A stretch of DNA of 39,374 bases. Origin: Planctomycetota bacterium. GTDB lineage: Bacteria; Planctomycetota; UBA1135; GCA-002686595. The stretch is taken from contig DUDB01000047.1 of NCBI GenBank assembly GCA_012959525.1, positions 74,285-113,658 of the forward strand, given 5' to 3'. The notes below the pieces were generated by a model. That model was given only the letters and a program-made list of their open reading frames with translations. It did not search any database and was not told the origin of the DNA. Of this stretch, positions 24,585-32,061 are shown one piece after another. The stretch's first letter is position 1, and each line of letters starts with the position of its first letter. The translations under genes were made by a program, and so were the position numbers.

Positions 24585-25766
24585 ATGAGTAGCCCCACTC
24601 CGCAACTCCAAGACTCCCTGCTGCAGGGCGCCCTCGCCGCTGGCATTGGCGCCCAGGCAGAGAAGGTCTTTGCCGGCAAGCGCCTCAGCCGAGACGACGG
24701 CCTGGCCCTCTACGCCTGCGACGACATCCACCTTGTCGGCGGACTCGCCAACTTCGTTAGGGAGAGGCTGCACGGCGACCACGCGTTCTTCAACGTCAAC
24801 CAGCACATCAACTACACGAACATCTGCAACAAGCTGTGCCGGTTCTGCGCCTTCCAGCGCCTGCCCGGTCAGGAGGGTGCCTATGTGATGAGCCCCGAGG
24901 AGGTCGGCGCCAAGATCCGCGAATGTCTGGATGAGCCCGTGACCGAGGTGCACATGGTGGCCGGCATCTACCCCAAGCTGCCCTACGAGTACTACCTCGA
25001 CATCCTCCGGGCGGTAAAGGACGTCCGACCCGACATCCACATCAAGGCCTTCACCATGATCGAGCTCATGCAGATCGCGGTGCGGGCCAAGAAACCACTG
25101 CAGGAGGTGCTGCCCGAGCTCATCGAGGCCGGGCTCGGCTCCTGCCCCGGTGGCGGCGCGGAGGTCTTCGCGGACCGCGTGCACCTCGAGGGGTACCACC
25201 TGAAGAACACGGGCGATCAGTGGATCGAGACGGCGCGCACGGTCCACGAGGCGGGCCTTAAGTCCAATGCCACGATGCTGCATGGACACATCGAAACGGT
25301 GGAGGAGCGCGTCGACCACCTCGACCGCCTGCGCCTGCTGCAGGATGAGACCGGTGGGCTGCAGTGCTACATCCCGCTCTCGTTCCACCCGGAGAACACC
25401 GAGTGGTCCCACCTGCCCGGCCCCACCGGGCTGGAGGAGCTTCGAGAAATCGCCCTCGGGCGCCTGATGCTGGACAACGTCCCGCACATCAAGGCCTACT
25501 GGATCATGCTCGGCATCCCCATGGCCCAATTGGCCCTCTCCTACGGTGCCAACGACGTGGATGGAACGGTCGTGGAGGAGCGCATCTATCACGATGCGGG
25601 CGCGACGACGCCCCAAGCCGTGGAACGTTCCGAACTCTTGCGCTGGATCCGCGACGCGGGCCGCATCCCCGTCGAGCGCGACACGATCTACAACGTGCTC
25701 TGGTCCGAGGACGCCCAGGCTCAAGCCTCCTGCTCTACGGACGCCGAAGCCGCGACGACCTCCTAG
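24585..25766 (+). CDS. mqnE: Aminofutalosine synthase MqnE (radical SAM)
   Basis: 393 aa. Joins SAM-derived adenosyl radical and 3-[(1-carboxyvinyl)oxy]benzoate to give aminofutalosine, the first radical step of the futalosine menaquinone route. The cluster motif is CNKLCRFC (Cys81, Cys85, Cys88) in INYTNICNKLCRFCAFQRLP. VHMVAGIYPKLPYEYYLDIL, IHIKAFTMIEL and LSFHPENTEW are typical MqnE segments. It starts 5 nt after mqnC and depends on its promoter. Respiration in this organism therefore probably uses menaquinone. The stop TAG overlaps the opposing gene's stop within CTAG (25763-25766). Confidence 0.93.
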   Translation: MSSPTPQLQDSLLQGALAAGIGAQAEKVFAGKRLSRDDGLALYACDDIHLVGGLANFVRERLHGDHAFFNVNQHINYTNICNKLCRFCAFQRLPGQEGAYVMSPEEVGAKIRECLDEPVTEVHMVAGIYPKLPYEYYLDILRAVKDVRPDIHIKAFTMIELMQIAVRAKKPLQEVLPELIEAGLGSCPGGGAEVFADRVHLEGYHLKNTGDQWIETARTVHEAGLKSNATMLHGHIETVEERVDHLDRLRLLQDETGGLQCYIPLSFHPENTEWSHLPGPTGLEELREIALGRLMLDNVPHIKAYWIMLGIPMAQLALSYGANDVDGTVVEERIYHDAGATTPQAVERSELLRWIRDAGRIPVERDTIYNVLWSEDAQAQASCSTDAEAATTS

Positions 25767-27151
25767 ATATCTCCGAGCTTCTCTGCGAAGGAATCGGGGT
25801 CGGCGTCGAAGGCCTTCTTGCAGTTTCCGCAGCAGAATGCCACTGACCGGCCCTTGTACTCGCTGGTCACGGCAGCGTCGACAGCCTTGCCTGACACTGG
25901 GCACAGGGCATTCAGCTCTGGCGCCTCCTTCTTGAGCCCCAGGGTCTCCAGGAACTTGTCGGGAGCCGCATCGAACGTGGCCTTGCACTTGTCACAGCAG
26001 AAGCCGACGAGGTCCTCGCCCGCCTTCGAGGTGAAGCCCGCTGCTATGGGTTGGCCCGACACGGGGCAGACGTCGTTCACAGGACCCGCATCCTTGAGGC
26101 CGAGCTTGACGAGGTGAGGGCCGGGGTCGGCCTCGAAGGCCGCCTTGCACTTGGCACAGCAAAGACCCACCTTCTTGTCCCCCACGAGGACGACGAAGGC
26201 CGCGCTGACGGCCTTGCCGGTGATCGGGCATTCGGTGTTGATGGCGGCCCCGCTGGCAATCTCCGTCACGACAAGCTCCGCCCCGGTGTTGACCTTGAAG
26301 GCCGGATGGCTCGCCTGGAACACCTTGGCGGCCTCCGGTGTCACGTCCGTTCCCCACAGATAGAGACGTTCCAAGGACGGAAGCGACGCCAGGTGCTTGA
26401 GCCCGGCATCGGTCACCCGCGTGCCATACAGATTGAGTGAGCGCAGCTCGCCCAGCTTAGCGAGGCTGGCCAAGCCAGCGTCGGTGACCGCCGTTCCTGA
26501 GAGGTTCAGGCGCCGCAGGGCTCCAAACCCCGCCAGCTTGCTCAAGCCCGCGTCCGTGAGTTTGGTCCCTGCGAGGTTCGCCCAAACCAACATGGGCTCG
26601 AGACCGGCGAGCAGCGTGACCTGCCCATCCGTTCCATCGCCGCGCGACAGGCTGAGGTTGACCTCGAGAGCATGGTGGTTTTCCGCGATCAGGTTCACCC
26701 GCACTCCGGCCTTCGCGCAGGCCGCAAGCGCCCTGTCTCTGGCGGCGACCTGTTGTTCGCTCAGCTCCGGCAGAGCCAAGGGATCGGCCTTGGCCTCGGC
26801 AACGGGTGGTTGCTCCCAAGCGGCCCCTTCTTCGATCCAGGTGCGCAAGGTAGCAATGTCCGCATCACTCAACTTGTCCGCCTTCTTGGGCATCAGGTCC
26901 GGATCGTCCGCATCGAGCGAGATCAACTCGATCACAGTGCTCTGGTCCGGCTTGCCTGGGACAATGGGAATGAAATCCTCATCCCCTTCAAACAACCCCT
27001 CGCGCATGTCGAAGCGAATATCGCCCTTCTGCTTCTTCGGGCCGTGGCACTCAATGCAGTTGGCTTCAAGGATCGGATAGACGTCCTTGAGGAAGTCCAC
27101 GTCGACGGGAGCGGGGGAGGCTAGGGTCAGGCTGAGGAGTGTTGAGAGCAT
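25763..27151 (-). CDS. Secreted planctomycete-type cytochrome domain with leucine-rich repeats and three YHS/TRASH-like metal sites
   Basis: 462 aa from ATG 27151, with a signal peptide (LSTLLSLTLASPAP). Residues about 18-112 form a planctomycete cytochrome c domain with one heme site CIECH (32-36) and the closing pattern LRTWIEEGAAW. About 180-275 holds leucine-rich repeats (LRRLNLSGTAVTDAGLASLA, LRSLNLYGTRVTDAGLKHLA). The C-terminus has three repeats of the form CPxxG...(G/A)(L/F)CCxxCKxxF at about 308-340, 362-394 and 417-449, each like a YHS/TRASH metal-binding module with three or four Cys. Predicted extracytoplasmic electron-transfer or metal-handling protein; partner unknown. The frame extends to 27268 without a better start. 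Convergent with mqnE. Confidence 0.78.
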   Translation of the reverse strand: MLSTLLSLTLASPAPVDVDFLKDVYPILEANCIECHGPKKQKGDIRFDMREGLFEGDEDFIPIVPGKPDQSTVIELISLDADDPDLMPKKADKLSDADIATLRTWIEEGAAWEQPPVAEAKADPLALPELSEQQVAARDRALAACAKAGVRVNLIAENHHALEVNLSLSRGDGTDGQVTLLAGLEPMLVWANLAGTKLTDAGLSKLAGFGALRRLNLSGTAVTDAGLASLAKLGELRSLNLYGTRVTDAGLKHLASLPSLERLYLWGTDVTPEAAKVFQASHPAFKVNTGAELVVTEIASGAAINTECPITGKAVSAAFVVLVGDKKVGLCCAKCKAAFEADPGPHLVKLGLKDAGPVNDVCPVSGQPIAAGFTSKAGEDLVGFCCDKCKATFDAAPDKFLETLGLKKEAPELNALCPVSGKAVDAAVTSEYKGRSVAFCCGNCKKAFDADPDSFAEKLGDI

Positions 27152-27297
27152 TTTGAATCGTGAGGTGTGGCGGTGGATTCCAATTGTAGGGTGCCGTCCC
27201 AGGCTGGGGCACTCCCAATCACGCCTGACCCGTTCCACCTCACAAGCAGGCCCCGCGTGGCACGGCATTGTCAGGCGCGGTATGGTGGAAACGCACG

Positions 27298-28764
27298 ATG
27301 GCTACCCTGATGCACCACCCCCTCGCCCTCCTTGTTCTCGCCTCCCTGGCGGCCTGCTCCCCGGATCAGGCGCCCGAACCGGAGAAGGTGAAGCGCCCCA
27401 ACGTCCTCCTGATCGTGGTGGACACCCTGCGCGCCGACCGCGTCTCGGCCTACGGCTACGGGCGCGAGACCACGCCCGTGCTGGACGAGCTGGCCGCGCA
27501 GGGAGTCCTCGCCGAGGACGTGACCGCCCAGTCCTCCTGGACCAAGCCCTCCATGGTGTCCATGTTCCAGGGCCGCTACGTCACCACCTATCGTGACGTG
27601 TTCTTCGAGGACACGCCCACCCTGGCCGAGACCTTTCAACGGGCGGGCTATCACACCCTCGGGATCGTGGGCAACGGCCTACTGTCCGAGAAGGCGGGGT
27701 TCGACCGCGGCTTCGATCACTACGAATCGCGTAGCAAAAAGGAGGGTAGTCACCCGGCCCGCGAGGCTGCCGAGCTGATTGGTGACGCCACGGCGCCCCT
27801 GGAACTTGCGACCGAGAGAGGCACGGGCGAAGAGCACGCCCCCTTCTTCGCCTACCTGCACCTGATGGATCCCCACGGACCCTACAAGGCGCATCCTGAG
27901 TGGGAGCAGCAGCTACCTGTGAGCGCGGGGGCCAACCGATGGGATTTTCAAACCCAACGACGGGCCTACGAGGCCAAGCATTCGGGCGCAGCGGGTAATA
28001 CCGGTGCCTGGCGGGAGATGGCCGAAGACATGGCTCGCTACGACCAGGAGGTCTACACGTGCGACGTGTACATCGGGATCGTGCTCAAATTCCTCGAACA
28101 GCGCGGCGCCTTGGAGAACACCATCGTGGCCGTGGTCTCCGATCATGGTGAGGGTCTCTGGGATCACGTGGCCCCGCCCGATGTCCTGAATCCTGCGGCC
28201 GCGCCGCGGGATCACTTTTTTCGACCCCACGGAAAGGTCCTCTACGAAGAGCTCGTGCGCACCCCCATGATCCTCAAGGGGCCCGGTATCCCGGCCGGGC
28301 AGCGCATTGATTCTCCCGCGGAGAACGTGGACCTGTTTCCGACCCTGCTGGAGCTCTGCGACCTGGCGATGCCCGATGGGCTCCACGGTCAGAGCCTGGT
28401 ACCCGCCATGCATGGAGAGGAGACGGGACGCGAACACGTCTTCAGCTCCGTCGACATGTTCTGCAGCAGCGTGCGCTCTCCCGGGGCCACGGCGGATTGG
28501 AAGCTGATCGTCCCCACCGAGCACTACCCGGCACGCGAGATCGAGCTGTTCGACATCCGCACCGACCCCAGCGAGCTGCAGAACCTGGCCGCAGCCCGAC
28601 CCGAAGTGGTCGCCCGCCTGCGCGCCACCCTCGACGCCTGGACCGAAAAACACCCGACCCAGACCAACCTGGGCCAGCCCAAGGATGATCAGACCCTGGA
28701 GGACCTGAAGGCTCTCGGGTACGCGACCGGGGAAGAGGAGGAGGAAGAGGATCAGTCGGACTGA
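27298..28764 (+). CDS. Sulfatase/alkaline-phosphatase-fold lipoprotein without the formylglycine Cys
   Basis: 488 aa. Lipoprotein signal with lipobox SLAAC, Cys20 lipidated. PNVLLIVVDTLRADRVSAYG (34-53) gives metal ligand Asp42 and is typical of PF00884 sulfatase-like proteins; DHGEGLWDH and RPHGKVLYEELVRTPMI are the later metal and sulfatase-fold segments. The nucleophile region reads SWTKPSMVSMF, where true sulfatases have C/S-x-P-x-R; Thr82 sits in the nucleophile place, as in phospho-transferring relatives. It may therefore act on phosphate esters or phosphoglycolipids, not sulfate. The tail is acidic (EEEEEEDQSD). Start ATG 27298 gives the proper lipoprotein leader; upstream codons to 27268 do not. 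Its 3' end overlaps the opposing glycosyltransferase gene by 13 nt. Confidence 0.82.
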   Translation: MATLMHHPLALLVLASLAACSPDQAPEPEKVKRPNVLLIVVDTLRADRVSAYGYGRETTPVLDELAAQGVLAEDVTAQSSWTKPSMVSMFQGRYVTTYRDVFFEDTPTLAETFQRAGYHTLGIVGNGLLSEKAGFDRGFDHYESRSKKEGSHPAREAAELIGDATAPLELATERGTGEEHAPFFAYLHLMDPHGPYKAHPEWEQQLPVSAGANRWDFQTQRRAYEAKHSGAAGNTGAWREMAEDMARYDQEVYTCDVYIGIVLKFLEQRGALENTIVAVVSDHGEGLWDHVAPPDVLNPAAAPRDHFFRPHGKVLYEELVRTPMILKGPGIPAGQRIDSPAENVDLFPTLLELCDLAMPDGLHGQSLVPAMHGEETGREHVFSSVDMFCSSVRSPGATADWKLIVPTEHYPAREIELFDIRTDPSELQNLAAARPEVVARLRATLDAWTEKHPTQTNLGQPKDDQTLEDLKALGYATGEEEEEEDQSD

Positions 28765-29933
28765 CCCCGCCCGATGTTCTTGGCGGTGCGCAATGCGACG
28801 GGCAGCAGGACGAGGTTCGCGATCAGGAGCAGACCCCATCTGCCGTAACGAACAGGGTCATCCATCCATCGGAACAGCAGGCAGCTCGAGAGCAGCACGG
28901 AAACCGCAACGGACCCAAGTGCAATGCGATCCGTACCCGCAAGGCGAGCCAAGAGAAGCTGCACGAACGGCAGCGCCGCGAAGTAGTGCGGCCAGCTGGG
29001 ACTCAGGACCAGGGGCAGGCTGAGCAGAAGCAGGGCGAACGCCAGCAGTCTGGCCGTCACACCACCCTCCCCCATCAAGCGCGCGCAGGCGTTCAGCACG
29101 AACAGCGCCGCCGCCCATCCGATCGCGGCGCAGGCCTGTAGGCCCCAGCCCGTGAGCCCGAGCCAACGAGCAGCGGCGGACGGCAGGCTCTGGTTATTTG
29201 GGGCCGTGAACCACTCCCCACCCAACCCAGACTTCTCGGAGATTCTCGAGGCCACCGCTTCATAGAACGCGACCAGCGATTCGAAACCGACCTGGAAGCC
29301 GGGCAGGATCGACAGCCCGACCCATGTGCCAAGCCCCCAGCGCAGGCTGCGCCAGTCACGGCCCAGGAACAGCAGCAGGAAGAAGACGGCCGGATAGAAC
29401 TTGATCGCCGCGGCCAAGCCGATGCAGGCGGCCCCGAGGCGCCGGTCCTGCAACCCCGCAGCGGCCACGACAAGGAGCGCGAGGGTCGTGCTGATCTGAC
29501 CCCAGTGCAGGTTATGGGCCAGGGGAAACGAGAGTGCCCCCAAGAATACGTAGAGGGGTAACCACCATTCTTGCGCACCTCCACTCACCCCGCGGACCCA
29601 TCGCCAACCCAGGACCAGCAGCAAGGCGCTCGCCATCAACTCCCAACCAAGCCAGACCCACGATGCCGCCTGGGGGCGCAGCATGGTGAAGGGCTGCAGG
29701 AGCCACGCGAAGAAAGGGGAGTAGAAGAATCCGGCCACGGGTTCAGGCCCGGTCGCGAGGTTGTATGTCGCGGGCAGGTAGACGCCCATGAAGTCTTCGA
29801 GAGCCCCCTGATTGAAGTCCACCGAGGAGGAGAACACCTCGTAGCTCCCCTGCCAAAGGATGCCGTGCACTCCCGCGGCCGCCAGAACGGCCAGCAGGAT
29901 CTGCTTCAGGTGGGAGCGGTCCGGGGTACCCAT
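28752..29933 (-). CDS. GT87/DUF2029-like polytopic membrane glycosyltransferase
   Basis: 393 aa, with about 9-10 predicted membrane helices. The pattern GVYLPATYNLATGPEPV followed by FFYSPFFAWLLQPFTMLRP, then NLHWGQISTTLALLVVAA and AAIKFYPAVFFLLLFLG matches DUF2029/GT87 proteins (relatives of PimE mannosyltransferases), which use polyprenyl-phosphate sugars. The usual acidic residue early in the first outer loop would be among DFNQGALEDFMG. Donor and acceptor are unknown. ATG 29933 is chosen because the frame upstream to 30116 overlaps the pseudouridine synthase gene and is not hydrophobic. Confidence 0.75.
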   Translation of the reverse strand: MGTPDRSHLKQILLAVLAAAGVHGILWQGSYEVFSSSVDFNQGALEDFMGVYLPATYNLATGPEPVAGFFYSPFFAWLLQPFTMLRPQAASWVWLGWELMASALLLVLGWRWVRGVSGGAQEWWLPLYVFLGALSFPLAHNLHWGQISTTLALLVVAAAGLQDRRLGAACIGLAAAIKFYPAVFFLLLFLGRDWRSLRWGLGTWVGLSILPGFQVGFESLVAFYEAVASRISEKSGLGGEWFTAPNNQSLPSAAARWLGLTGWGLQACAAIGWAAALFVLNACARLMGEGGVTARLLAFALLLLSLPLVLSPSWPHYFAALPFVQLLLARLAGTDRIALGSVAVSVLLSSCLLFRWMDDPVRYGRWGLLLIANLVLLPVALRTAKNIGRGQSD

Positions 29934-29994
29934 GGTCTGTTCTATCTTGGCAACCCGGGCGGTCGGAAACAGCCTTGCCGATGCAGGGGCGGGC

Positions 29995-30729
29995 TCATTC
30001 CCCCTCGAGCACGTCTCCCTGCCGTCGCGCATCGTTGCACAGCGGCAAATTCCAAACCTCCAAGTCGGGCGGAGGGGTGGCGAAGCGCATGGGTTCCTTG
30101 CGGGTCGGGTGCTCAAAGCCCAAGGCCTGGGCGTGCAGGGCGATGCTGCGGTCGGGAAGGGGATCAGCCGCGCCGTACTTCAGATCCCCGAGCAACGGAG
30201 AGCCCAGGGTGGCCGCCGCCACGCGCAGCTGGTGGGAGCGACCGGTAGCCGGGCTGAATTCAATCAGGGCCCGGCCCTCATCCACAGCCAGCTGCCGCCA
30301 CCGGGTCACGGCCTCGCGAGCGTCGGGGATACCCTCTGCCACAACGCGCACGCGGTTGGCTTCGCGGTCTTTGTGCAACCAGTGCTTCAGGGTTCCCTCC
30401 TGCTCCTCGGGCGCACGGCCCATGATGCCCCAGTAGGTCTTCTGAACGCCTGTCTCTGCGAACTGGGCGGAGAGGCGCGCGGCACCCTTGGAGGTCCGCC
30501 CGAACACGACCACACCGGACACGGGCCGGTCCAGTCGATGCACGACGCCCAGGAAGGCGCGGCCGGGCTTGTCAAAGGTCACCTCGACCCAGTGCCGGGC
30601 CTGATCGAACAGGGACTCGTCGCCGCTGGAGTCGGGGACGATCGGAACGCCAGCGGGCTTGGCCACCACGAGCAGGTGGTTGTCGCTGTAGAGCACATGC
30701 AGGGCGCGATCCAATTCACGCGCCCCCAT
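29995..30729 (-). CDS. RluA-family pseudouridine synthase
   Basis: 244 aa from ATG 30729, with GGGGGA about 2 nt upstream. LLVVAKPAGVPIVPD (19-33) and VVHRLDRPVSGVVVFGRTSK (62-81) contain the RluA motif II with catalytic Asp67 in HRLDRPVSG. ATGRSHQLRVAAATLGSPLL and KYG close the catalytic domain. There is no S4 domain at the N-terminus, as in RluA/TruC-type enzymes that modify rRNA or tRNA; the target uridine cannot be told. It overlaps the end of the upstream methyltransferase gene by 14 nt, so the two RNA-modification genes are probably an operon. Confidence 0.88.
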   Translation of the reverse strand: MGARELDRALHVLYSDNHLLVVAKPAGVPIVPDSSGDESLFDQARHWVEVTFDKPGRAFLGVVHRLDRPVSGVVVFGRTSKGAARLSAQFAETGVQKTYWGIMGRAPEEQEGTLKHWLHKDREANRVRVVAEGIPDAREAVTRWRQLAVDEGRALIEFSPATGRSHQLRVAAATLGSPLLGDLKYGAADPLPDRSIALHAQALGFEHPTRKEPMRFATPPPDLEVWNLPLCNDARRQGDVLEGE

Positions 30730-31648
30730 GGATCCCCCGCTGCCACCGGACGCACAGACCCGCGGGGAGAATCCTCTCCCCGTCACCCTCGCTCAAGACC
30801 AGCTCTCCGGCTTGGATGGATTCGGGTCCCTGCACGCCCAGGTGCTCTTCCATCAAGCGCGCCATGGAGATCGCCGAGTAACCCACGGCGTAGGCGGAGA
30901 GCACGCACAGGGCACGCTCTTCGAGCAAGGGAGCAACGGCCTCCAGTAGCGGACCGAGGTCGCGCTCCAGCTGCCAGCTCTCACCTTTGGGCCCGCGCCC
31001 GTGGTGAGGCGGATCCATGAGCACGGCCGCATAGCGCGAGCCGCGTCGTCCCTCGCGGCGCACGAAAGCCAGCGCGTCGTCGCACAAGAGGCGCAGGGAG
31101 TCGTCCGGCATGGAGCTCGCCGCCAGGTTGTCCCGGGTCCATGCGATGGCCTGCTTGGAGGCGTCCACGTGGGTCACCGCGTAGCCGGCCTGGGCGGCGA
31201 GGATGCTGGCCGCGCCGCTGTACCCGAACAGGTTCAGGAGTCGAGGCGGTTCGTCCTGCCCGTCGCGGAGAGAGTCCGCCGCTTCCTGGACGAAAGCCCA
31301 GTTCGTCGCTTGTTCGGGAAAGAGCCCCACGTGCTTGAAGGCGGTGGGCCGGATGAGGAAGGTCGCCGCGCCGTGGGCACACTCCCATTGAGGGTCTTCC
31401 CCTCTGGCATGGGCGGGGGCGTCGGGTGAAGGGTGGAAGCTCCCCCCCCGGTCCGACTCGCGCTCGAACACCAGGTGAGCCGCCTCCCACTCCCGCGGCC
31501 CGAGCCTCGGGGACCAGAGGGCCTGGGGATCAGGCCGCACCAGGGTCACATCTCCGAAGCGTTCCAGCTTCATGCCCGCTCCGGAATCCAGAAGCTGGTG
31601 CCCGTCCAGGGGCGTGGGTTCGAAGAATGAGGGTCTCACGCCGATCAT
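30716..31648 (-). CDS. Class I SAM-dependent methyltransferase, RlmI/RlmK-like
   Basis: 310 aa from ATG 31648 (a GTG at 31657 is also possible). RLLNLFGYSGAASILAAQAG is motif I for SAM binding, followed by VTHVDASKQAIAWTRDNLAA (acidic end of strand 2) and AAVLMDPPHHGRGPKGESW, the DPPxxxRGPKG motif of the RlmI/RlmK (23S rRNA cytosine/guanine methyltransferase) relatives. The N-terminal PUA domain of RlmI is not obvious. It overlaps the pseudouridine synthase, supporting an RNA substrate. Divergent from the Dabb gene across about 90 nt. Confidence 0.82.
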   Translation of the reverse strand: MIGVRPSFFEPTPLDGHQLLDSGAGMKLERFGDVTLVRPDPQALWSPRLGPREWEAAHLVFERESDRGGSFHPSPDAPAHARGEDPQWECAHGAATFLIRPTAFKHVGLFPEQATNWAFVQEAADSLRDGQDEPPRLLNLFGYSGAASILAAQAGYAVTHVDASKQAIAWTRDNLAASSMPDDSLRLLCDDALAFVRREGRRGSRYAAVLMDPPHHGRGPKGESWQLERDLGPLLEAVAPLLEERALCVLSAYAVGYSAISMARLMEEHLGVQGPESIQAGELVLSEGDGERILPAGLCVRWQRGIHGGA

Positions 31649-31737
31649 TCTAGCCACACATCTGTGCGCTGCCTCCTACACTGCACTTTCCCGGTCGCGA
31701 TCGGGCTCCACCCCACCCCCACCCCAGCGAGGCTCCC

Positions 31738-32040
31738 TTGCCCCAGGTCAAACATCTCGGCGTCTTCCAGTTCAAATCCGAGGTCACAGCCGAGGAGATC
31801 GACTCCTGCATGGACGCCCTGCGCGGCATGGTGGGCCAGATCCCCGGTCTCGAGGAGGTGCTCTGCGGTCCCTACTCCAGCCCCGAGGGAATGAACGAGG
31901 GCTACACCCACGGCTTCGTGATGACCTTCGAGAGCCCCGAGACCCGCGACGCCTACCTGCCCCACCCCAACCACGAGGTGGTCAAGGATCAGATCCTGCC
32001 GCGCCTCGAGCGGGTCGTCGTGTTCGACTTCGACGTCTAG
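31738..32040 (+). CDS. Dabb (stress-responsive alpha/beta barrel) domain protein
   Basis: 100 aa from TTG 31738. VKHLGVFQFKSEVTAEEIDS opens the domain, GLEEVLCGPYSSPEGMNEGY is the middle loop, and HGFVMTFESPETRDAYLPHP is the typical C-terminal Dabb motif with the HPxH pattern (HPNHEVV). Members are dimeric ferredoxin-like proteins, some acting on polyketides, most uncharacterised. Cytoplasmic; no signal peptide. It is followed 21 nt later by the large PVC dehydrogenase gene and may share its transcript. Confidence 0.8.
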   Translation: MPQVKHLGVFQFKSEVTAEEIDSCMDALRGMVGQIPGLEEVLCGPYSSPEGMNEGYTHGFVMTFESPETRDAYLPHPNHEVVKDQILPRLERVVVFDFDV

Positions 32041-32061
32041 GTCACAACGGACCCACAAGCC

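Noticed and set aside
24321..25988. Long minus-strand open frame (555 codons) opposite mqnE
   Set aside because: It is antisense to mqnE, whose radical-SAM motif is unambiguous; the reverse translation has no recognisable domain.
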